Assembly: GCA_013361095.1 (NCBI GenBank) | Contig: JAATWA010000002.1 | Location: 175,715 to 239,714 of the forward strand | Reading direction: 5' to 3' | DNA from: Pseudanabaena biceps | GTDB taxonomy: Bacteria; Cyanobacteriota; Cyanobacteriia; Pseudanabaenales; Pseudanabaenaceae | Length of the DNA stretch: 64,000 bases | In this document: in pieces, positions 58,519 to 64,000 of the stretch | Layout: each line of letters begins with the position of its first letter | Position numbering within the stretch: position 1 is the stretch's first letter | Program-made: the position numbers and the translations under genes | The notes under the pieces: generated by a model | Seen by the model: the letters and a program-made list of their open reading frames with translations, nothing else | Databases searched by the model: none | Told to the model about the DNA's origin: nothing

Positions 58519-59026
58519 TGGACAAAAAACACCGTTAAGACAATAAGAACTATTGAATCCTACCATTTTCATATTTTTTGGGAATTATTAAGACTTATTC
58601 TTAAGTAAATTAACTTTACTAACTTTCGATGCTTGGACTACCGCTTCAGCCATACCCAGAAACGTTAAGAGTCAAGAGATACTTGACTAAAGATACCAAT
58701 TTAAACTCAAAAATTGGTATCTTTCCCCGCAAAAATTTTATTGTTTTTTGTGCGTTTACTGCATGATCCCCTACTTGCAGACAGCGATCGCGGAGTCGAA
58801 ATAAAACCCATTGACAAAAATACTCTTTTTGCGTTTTTCAGATCAGCGTACTACTCGCTCCCAAAAATCAGCACATTTTGTTGAAACTCTTCTTGATAGA
58901 AATATCAAGCAATACTTACGCTTTGTATCTTAGTCACGCAATTCACGTAAATCATTCATAAAATCAAACAGATTGCTGTCACAGTGATTCGGTAACAATT
59001 TAGAAGTATAAGCGACTGAATTAACT
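58519..59026. other. Intergenic region after intron 2
   Basis: No gene seen beyond the few codons joined to the truncated gene. An inverted repeat at 58689-58724 (AAAGATACCAATTT and complement) is terminator-like. The remainder is AT-rich. Confidence 0.45.
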
Positions 59027-59134
59027 ATGACTGAGATTCAAAACAAAGTAGTAATCATTACAGGAGTCAGTAGTCGATTAGGGGAAGCAACTGCTATGCG
59101 GTTAGCTACTAGTGGAACAAAACTAGCATCGTAG
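59027..59134 (+). pseudogene. SDR N-terminal fragment
   Basis: 35 codons: MTEIQNKVVIITGVSSRLGE then ATAMRLATSGTKLAS and TAG. This is the start of a short-chain dehydrogenase (TGASSGLGEA motif altered to TGVSSRLGEA). The other 200 residues are missing. It is probably a relic of a gene lost beside the oleate hydratase cluster. Confidence 0.7.
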
Positions 59135-59190
59135 AAGCAAAAATTGTTACAGATTAACCTCAACTAAAAATTAATCCCAAGGAAAAGTCA

Positions 59191-59865
59191 ATGGAAATAT
59201 CAATGTCCAAGATTCACCAAACCACTTACAAAGGGATCTTTCAGCATCCGATCGCCCATAATTTACAATGGCATGACGTGCGGTCAATGCTAGATGCCCT
59301 AGCTGAAGTAACTGAAGAGCATAACGGCAATCTCAAATATACAAGACATGGCGAAGTGCTAGTCCTCCATCCTCCCAAGCATAAAGATCTATCTGACACT
59401 AAAGAATTGATGCAAATTCGTCACTTTCTTGAGCGCTCTAGTATTCCTGAACTGGCAGACTCAAATGAGGATGGAACCCATTTGCTAGTTGTAATTAATC
59501 ACCGCGAGGCTCGCATCTATAAAACAGAACTCCGAGATTCAGTTCCAGAGAGTGTCATACCCTACGACCCAGACGGTACGCGCCGTCATCTCCACAATCT
59601 GAATGATAATGTTAAGGGTCAACCTGAACTTAAGTCTTTCTATGAAGCGATCGCCCAGTCATTAAAAGATGCCGAACAGATTTTGATCTTTGGTAGCTCA
59701 ACTGGAGCTAGTAGTGCCATGGATTATCTGGTAGATGAACTCCAGCAAAATCACCCAGATATTTCTCAAAAAGTTGTGGGTGCGATTGTGGTCAATGAAC
59801 AACACATGACCGAAGACCAGCTATTAGCTCAGGCACGTACATTTTATGAAGCAAATAATAAATAG
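59191..59865 (+). CDS. Hypothetical protein, eRF1-domain-like C-terminus
   Basis: 224 residues, soluble. The second half (LLVVINHREARIYKTE, then ILIFGSSTGASSAMDYLVDE and VNEQHMTEDQLLAQARTFY) resembles bacterial eRF1-like (baeRF) domains with a D-HxEARiy strand, a GPG-K-like turn and a final -TD-QL-A-AR-F helix. The first half is a separate alpha/beta region. AAGGA precedes the ATG. Any link to ribosomes is inference from fold-like similarity. Confidence 0.5.
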   Translation: MEISMSKIHQTTYKGIFQHPIAHNLQWHDVRSMLDALAEVTEEHNGNLKYTRHGEVLVLHPPKHKDLSDTKELMQIRHFLERSSIPELADSNEDGTHLLVVINHREARIYKTELRDSVPESVIPYDPDGTRRHLHNLNDNVKGQPELKSFYEAIAQSLKDAEQILIFGSSTGASSAMDYLVDELQQNHPDISQKVVGAIVVNEQHMTEDQLLAQARTFYEANNK

Positions 59866-59914
59866 ATTGCGACCTACGATAGTGCCAGTAACTGTCTCTC
59901 CAAGGGCGAAGCTA

Positions 59915-59979
59915 TACCAACAAGCAGCAATTCTCATCACAAAACCAATTTTTATAATGAGAATTGCTGTACCAACAAG
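59915..59979. repeat. Hairpin flanked by 10 bp direct repeats
   Basis: CAGCAATTCTCAT (59925-59937) pairs exactly with ATGAGAATTGCTG (59957-59969). On both sides stands TACCAACAAG (59915-59924 and 59970-59979). A palindromic insert between perfect direct repeats has the form of a tiny mobile element with its target duplication. It lies in the ferredoxin upstream region and could also act in RNA. Confidence 0.55.
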
Positions 59980-60029
59980 GTATTAAATCGAGACTTTTTC
60001 CATCAATTAAATATTGGAGATTTTATCCC

Positions 60030-60332
60030 ATGGCAAATTCTTATCAAGTCAGACTATTTAACAAAGCCGAAGGGATCGACCAAACTGTTGAAGTACCAGA
60101 AGATCGCTATATCTTGGAAACTGCCGAAGAACAAGGAATGACTCTACCTTACTCCTGTCGGCAAGGCGTTTGTTCGACTTGCACAGTGAAGATGATTGAA
60201 GGAAAGGTAGACCAGTCTGAAGGGAGTTATCTGAGTGAAGAACAAATAGCTAAAGGATATGTGTTGATTTGCATTGCCCACCCTCAAGCAAATTGTGTGT
60301 TTGAGACTCACAAAGAAGAAGAAGTACTTTAA
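60030..60332 (+). CDS. Plant-type [2Fe-2S] ferredoxin
   Basis: 100 residues. The cluster ligands are CRQGVCSTC (CxxxxCxxC) and a fourth Cys in VLICIAHP about 30 residues later. GVCSTC in place of the common GACSTC and the low overall match to photosynthetic ferredoxin suggest a specialised electron carrier. ATG 60030 lies behind TTGGAGA. The oleate hydratase gene starts 29 bp after the stop, so the ferredoxin may serve that operon. Confidence 0.88.
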   Translation: MANSYQVRLFNKAEGIDQTVEVPEDRYILETAEEQGMTLPYSCRQGVCSTCTVKMIEGKVDQSEGSYLSEEQIAKGYVLICIAHPQANCVFETHKEEEVL

Positions 60333-60361
60333 ATTCAATAATTTTTGAGAAATGAATTGAT

Positions 60362-61933
60362 ATGAAAAAGAAATCTAGGGCTTATCTTTTGGGTGGAGGG
60401 ATTGGCTCCTTGGCAGCCGCAGTTTTTATGATTCGAGATGGTGGCATCTCTGGCGAAAATATTGTGATCTTGGAAGTAAAAACTCTTCTGGGTGGAAGTC
60501 TGGATGGAACTGGCAACTCCATTGATGGGTATTCCCTGAGGGGAGGACGAATGTTGACAACTGATAATTATGAATGCACATGGGATCTTTTTAAATCTAT
60601 CCCTTCTCTGCATACTCCAGATAAATCAGTATATGAGGAAACTATGGAGTTTAACGAACAGCACAAGTCAAATTCGATGGCGCGTCTTGTGGATCATCGT
60701 CGTGCAAAAGTTCCTGTTAGCTCCATGGGCTTTTCAATGCAAAATCGTCAAGAATTGCTAAAGCTCACCCAAGCTACAGAAGCCGAATTAGCTGCAAGTT
60801 GTATCACTGATTGGCTTTCTCCAGAATTTTTTGAGACGGAATTTTGGTTTATGTGGGTAACTACATTTGCCTTCCAACCATGGCATAGTGCCGTTGAATT
60901 CAAGCGTTACTTGCATCGCTTCATGCTCGAATTCACCAGAATTGAAACTCTTGCTGGGGTTAAACGCACTATCTACAATCAGTATGATTCACTAATTCTG
61001 CCGTTGCAGAGTTGGCTCGCAGCCCAAAATGTTCGCTTTGAGCTAGATTGCAAGGTAACAGATCTTGTTAGTACTAATTCAGAAGGTAAGGTAATCGTTA
61101 CAGGCATTCATTATCAGCAGAGGGAAGAAAGTAAAGCGATCGCAGTTGAAAGTGGCGATCTAGTATTCCTACAGAATGGATCGATGACCGATGCCTCAAG
61201 TTTGGGTTCGATGGCGATCGCCCCTAAAAAGCTAACGAAGAAAGACTGCACCAGTTGGAGCTTATGGGAAAAGCTGGCTGCGGAGAACCTAGATTTTGGT
61301 AATCCTGCTGCCTTTAATAGTTGCATTGCTGAATCCGTATGGGAGTCTTTTACGGTTACGCTGAAGAACTCCAAATTCTTCGATCTGGTTGCTAATTTTA
61401 GCGACAATCAAGCAGGAACTGGTGGGCTGATCACTTTTAAAGACTCAAACTGGCTGATGTCAATCGTACTTGCCTATCAGCCCCACTTTATAAATCAGCC
61501 CAAAGATGTGCAAGTTTTTTGGGGATATGGACTTTTTCCCGATCGCGTTGGCAACTTTGTACCGAAACCGATGGATGAATGTAATGGCGAGGAGATTCTG
61601 CGCGAACTATGCGGTCATCTGCGATTCGATTTAGATAGCCTAGGAACTGCAAACTGTATTCCTTGTCGAATGCCATATATTACTAGTATGTTTATGCCAC
61701 GCTTATCTACAGATCGACCATTGCCGATCCCCCGTAGCTCTAAGAACCTTGCCTTGATTAGTCAGTTTGTGGAGATTCCCGATGATGTCGTTTTCACTGT
61801 TGAGTATTCAGTACGAGCAGCACAAATGGCAGTTTATGAATTTCTAGATATCGATCGCCAGATTCCACCCGTTACACCTCACGACAAGTCTCTGCTAGTG
61901 CAGTTTGAAGCTTTAGTCAAGGCATTTAAATAG
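60362..61933 (+). CDS. ohyA: Oleate hydratase
   Basis: An FAD-dependent enzyme that adds water to the 9-double bond of oleate and related acids to give 10-hydroxy fatty acids. The family marks are an N-terminal Rossmann GGGIGSLAAAVFMIRDG, ILEVKTLLGGSLDG, and GGRMLTTDNYECTWDLF. In the middle are FWFMWVTTFAFQPWHSA and RYLHRFMLEF. The length (523) is slightly shorter than the usual 560-640. It probably detoxifies free unsaturated fatty acids at the membrane or in the cytosol. Its last 11 codons lie in repeat R1, which recurs twice downstream. Confidence 0.88.
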   Translation: MKKKSRAYLLGGGIGSLAAAVFMIRDGGISGENIVILEVKTLLGGSLDGTGNSIDGYSLRGGRMLTTDNYECTWDLFKSIPSLHTPDKSVYEETMEFNEQHKSNSMARLVDHRRAKVPVSSMGFSMQNRQELLKLTQATEAELAASCITDWLSPEFFETEFWFMWVTTFAFQPWHSAVEFKRYLHRFMLEFTRIETLAGVKRTIYNQYDSLILPLQSWLAAQNVRFELDCKVTDLVSTNSEGKVIVTGIHYQQREESKAIAVESGDLVFLQNGSMTDASSLGSMAIAPKKLTKKDCTSWSLWEKLAAENLDFGNPAAFNSCIAESVWESFTVTLKNSKFFDLVANFSDNQAGTGGLITFKDSNWLMSIVLAYQPHFINQPKDVQVFWGYGLFPDRVGNFVPKPMDECNGEEILRELCGHLRFDLDSLGTANCIPCRMPYITSMFMPRLSTDRPLPIPRSSKNLALISQFVEIPDDVVFTVEYSVRAAQMAVYEFLDIDRQIPPVTPHDKSLLVQFEALVKAFK

Positions 61934-61934
61934 C
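61894..61934 (+). repeat. Repeat R1: 3' end of oleate hydratase gene
   Basis: GCTAGTGCAGTTTGAAGCTT then TAGTCAAGGCATTTAAATAG. This is the coding end of the hydratase. Degenerate copies follow at 62725-62765 and 63946-63986, one after each next gene. Confidence 0.6.
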
Positions 61935-61998
61935 GCTATTCCCAGCGATCGTCGAATTCATGTTAGTTGGAAAAATCAAAGTAATTAAAGGAGTCAAA

Positions 61999-62691
61999 AT
62001 GAAAATATTAATGGTACTAACCTCGCACGATAAGTTTGGTAATACGGGTAAAAAAACTGGTTTCTGGCTTGAAGAATTCGCCGCCCCCTACTACACGTTT
62101 AAAGACACAGGTGCGATCGTTACCCTAGTATCACCGCTTGGTGGTCAGCCGCCACTCGATCCTAAGAGCGATACCCCAGATTCCCAGACTAAAGACACGC
62201 AACGCTTCAAGGCAGATTCCGCAACCCAATCCGCACTCGCACACACACTTAAATTAAGTGAGGTTGCCGCTGGCGATTTCGATGCTGTATTTTACCCTGG
62301 CGGTCATGGCCCGCTCTGGGACCTAGTTGAAGACAAATCATCCATCGATCTTATCGAGTTCATGCTAGCCGCAGGTAAACCAGTCGCCCTTGTTTGTCAT
62401 GCTCCCGGCGTACTCCGTCATGTTAAGGGTCTCGACGGCTCTCCCATCGTCCAAGGTAAGGCAGTCACAGGCTTTACCAATACCGAGGAGCAAGCAGCCG
62501 GATTAACTGAAATTGTTCCGTTTCTAGTCGAAGACATGCTCCGAACGAATGGTGGGAATTATTCAAAAGTAGCTGACTGGCAGCCTCATGTTGTCAAAGA
62601 TGGACTACTAATTACTGGGCAAAATCCCGCATCTTCTGCGCCAGCCGCGAAGGAACTGCTGGAACAGCTCAGTCTGCTTGCTAGTGCCTAG
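61999..62691 (+). CDS. DJ-1/PfpI-type protein (class I amidotransferase fold)
   Basis: 230 residues from ATG 61999, chosen because AAGGAG stands nine bases upstream; the in-frame upstream ATG at 61960 has no such site. Catalytic Cys in ALVCHAPGVLRH, nucleophile elbow typical of DJ-1/HchA proteins, with FYPGGHGPLWDL before it and the acid residue in TGFWLEEFAAPYYTF. Members act as glyoxalases, deglycases or chaperones under carbonyl stress. Context with an alcohol dehydrogenase and oleate hydratase fits aldehyde or lipid stress. Confidence 0.85.
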   Translation: MKILMVLTSHDKFGNTGKKTGFWLEEFAAPYYTFKDTGAIVTLVSPLGGQPPLDPKSDTPDSQTKDTQRFKADSATQSALAHTLKLSEVAAGDFDAVFYPGGHGPLWDLVEDKSSIDLIEFMLAAGKPVALVCHAPGVLRHVKGLDGSPIVQGKAVTGFTNTEEQAAGLTEIVPFLVEDMLRTNGGNYSKVADWQPHVVKDGLLITGQNPASSAPAAKELLEQLSLLASA

Positions 62692-62724
62692 AATTAGCTT
62701 TTTTAGTGTCCAGTAGCGGAAACC

Positions 62725-62765
62725 GTGAGTTCAGTTTGCAGCTTTAGTCAAAGTATTTAAGTAAG
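62725..62765 (+). repeat. Repeat R2: copy of hydratase 3' end
   Basis: GTTCAGTTTGCAGCTTTAGT then CAAAGTATTTAAGTAAG. About 80 percent match to R1 over 40 bases. Non-coding here, between the DJ-1-like and dehydrogenase genes. Confidence 0.6.
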
Positions 62766-62806
62766 TTTATCCAAACAAATAATCCAAATAATCAGGAGAA
62801 AAACCA

Positions 62807-63857
62807 ATGAAAACGAATGCCTACGCCGCCCAAAATGCCACAACTCCCCTTGCACCTTTTAGCTTTGAACGTCGTGAACTTGGGGAGCATGATGTGCAGA
62901 TCGAAATTCTATATTGCGGCGTGTGTCACTCCGATTTGCACACCGTCCGCAGCGAATGGAGCAGTACCACCTACCCTTGCGTCCCCGGTCACGAAATCGT
63001 CGGGCGGGTCAAGAACGTTGGAGCGAAAGTCAATAAATTTAGAGAAGGCGATACGGTTGGGGTGGGTTGTATGGTCGATTCCTGCCGTACCTGTGCTAAC
63101 TGTAAGGACAACCTAGAGCAGTTCTGCGAGAAAGGTACGATTTTTACTTACAACTCCCCCGACAAACATACTGGCGGAATCACCTACGGTGGATACTCCG
63201 AGAGCATTGTGGTGGATAAAGAATTTGTACTGAAAATTCCCAAGAATTTGGATCTGGCGGCAACTGCTCCATTGCTGTGTGCTGGGATTACGACTTATTC
63301 GCCCTTACGCTATCACAATGTAAGCAAGGGTCAGAAAGTAGGCGTTGTTGGACTCGGTGGGCTAGGACATATGGGGGTGAAATTGGCGAAAGCTCTCGGC
63401 GCTCATGTCGTGGTTTTCACTACCTCACCGGGCAAGGGTTGAAGATGCGCTGCGGCTCGGAGCAGATGAAGTCGTCAATTCTAAAAATGAAGACGAGATG
63501 CAGAAACATCTAAATAGTTTCCACTTCATTCTCGATACCGTGTCTGCAAAGCATGATATCAACGCTTACCTCCTGCTATTGAGACGGGACGGCAACCTCA
63601 CTCAAGTCGGAGTTCCACCCGAGCCGCTTTTGCTTCCGGTGAGCAGCCTGATTTTCGGTCGGCGCAGTCTCAGTGGTTCTCTAATTGGCGGCATTAAAGA
63701 AACCCAAGAGATGCTGGATTTCTGCGGTAAGCACAATGTTACTGCCGATATCGAACTTATCCCCATCCAAAACATCAATGAAGCCTACGATCGCCTCGTC
63801 AAAAGCGACGTGAAATATCGCTTCGTCATTGATATGGCTTCCTTAAAACAGTCTTGA
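62807..63857 (+). pseudogene. Zinc alcohol dehydrogenase (YahK-like), one-base frameshift
   Basis: NADP-dependent cinnamyl-type dehydrogenase. Zinc ligands are CGVCHSDLH and GHEIVG; the structural zinc set is CRTCANCKDNLEQFC. The cofactor motif GLGGLGHMGVK is followed by TTSPGK. There, an extra G in the GGG at 63436-63438 shifts the frame to a stop at 63442. Taking it out continues as VEDALRLGADEVV to the normal end at 63857. All residues needed for zinc and NADP are still coded, so this is a recent loss or a sequencing error. Confidence 0.88.
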
Positions 63858-63882
63858 TAAACATTCACAACTAATAATGAAA

Positions 63883-63916
63883 TCAGGCGATCGATTTTTC
63901 CTCATCGATCGCCTGA
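63883..63916. terminator. Palindrome after the dehydrogenase
   Basis: TCAGGCGATCGAT and its exact complement ATCGATCGCCTGA around eight bases, 26 bp after the stop. Its arms contain HIP1-like cores. Likely terminator. Confidence 0.6.
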
Positions 63917-63945
63917 TCACTCTGTCTCCCATCGCGATGGTCATT

Positions 63946-63986
63946 GCTAGTTCAGTTTGGAACTTTAGTCAAAACCTTTAAAGAAG
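63946..63986 (+). repeat. Repeat R3: copy of hydratase 3' end
   Basis: GCTAGTTCAGTTTGGAACTT then TAGTCAAAACCTTTAAAGAAG. It matches R1 at about 80 percent, including the leading GCTAGT. It lies after the dehydrogenase gene, close to the right window edge. Confidence 0.6.
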
Positions 63987-64000
63987 TCTGGCTCAATAGG

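Noticed and set aside
61894..63986. Integron attC sites as explanation for the hydratase-end repeats
   Set aside because: The repeats lack the paired inverse core sites and imperfect palindrome that attC needs.
1..64000. tRNA, rRNA or tmRNA genes
   Set aside because: No cloverleaf or conserved rRNA text was recognised on reading either strand; a dedicated RNA search was not possible.

Overview
The window reads as accessory DNA of a cyanobacterium, most likely a large plasmid or a plasmid-derived chromosomal region. The evidence is the very high density of the HIP1 octamer GCGATCGC in coding DNA, the many cyanobacterial-type genes, and a replicon module at 32.5-37.9 kb: a CyRepA1-type replication protein, parA, parB, and two near-identical 20-22 bp palindromes upstream of parA. 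Pseudanabaena or a relative is possible, but the genus is a guess.

Layout. 0-4 kb: end of a CHAD-domain gene, an unusual pyruvate kinase, a small LprI-like secreted protein and transaldolase. 4-8.9 kb: a STAND protein (HTH, NB-ARC, 14 WD40 repeats) cut by an IS630-type element. 9-19.6 kb: a run of redox and detoxification genes on the plus strand (nitroreductase, SnoaL-like, alpha/beta hydrolase, epimerase, GMC oxidoreductase, catalase-like protein) ending in an EmrA/EmrB-type exporter. 20-24 kb: NmrA, aldo/keto reductase and SDR genes facing a divergent AraC regulator. 24.2-28.2 kb: a pile-up of a DUF2252 remnant, a group II intron, an IS256 end and a second copy of the IS630 element. 28-32 kb: an HNH protein, NAD(P)HX repair enzyme and HAD phosphatase. 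32.5-38 kb: replicon. 38-44.5 kb: two unknown genes divergent from a FinO-like gene and a DEAD/DUF1998 helicase that carries an IS1 and an IS1595. 45-50.6 kb: a secreted TPR-CHAT protease-like gene carrying an IS630 and an IS1 that itself holds another IS630. 50.9-52.5 kb: an Arg/Glu-rich secreted protein cut by the same IS630. 53.4-58.5 kb: esterase and phosphatidylglycerol lysyltransferase-like operon, truncated by a decayed group II intron. 59-64 kb: unknown protein, ferredoxin, oleate hydratase, DJ-1-like protein and a frameshifted zinc alcohol dehydrogenase, with a roughly 40 bp repeat of the oleate hydratase 3' end after each of the last three genes.

Main message. Four host genes (STAND-WD40, helicase, CHAT, Arg/Glu-rich protein) are each restored to one uninterrupted frame when the insertions and one copy of each target duplication are removed on paper. 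The insertions are therefore recent, and a burst of transposition has disabled several surveillance-type or DNA-processing genes at once. The elements carry their own lesions (Trp-to-stop codons, A8 frame breaks, a broken HIP1 site, a 4 bp duplication). The most unusual non-mobile signals are the repeats in the oleate hydratase cluster, the paired palindromes by parA, a 113 bp MITE-like pair, and a hairpin flanked by 10 bp direct repeats before the ferredoxin gene.
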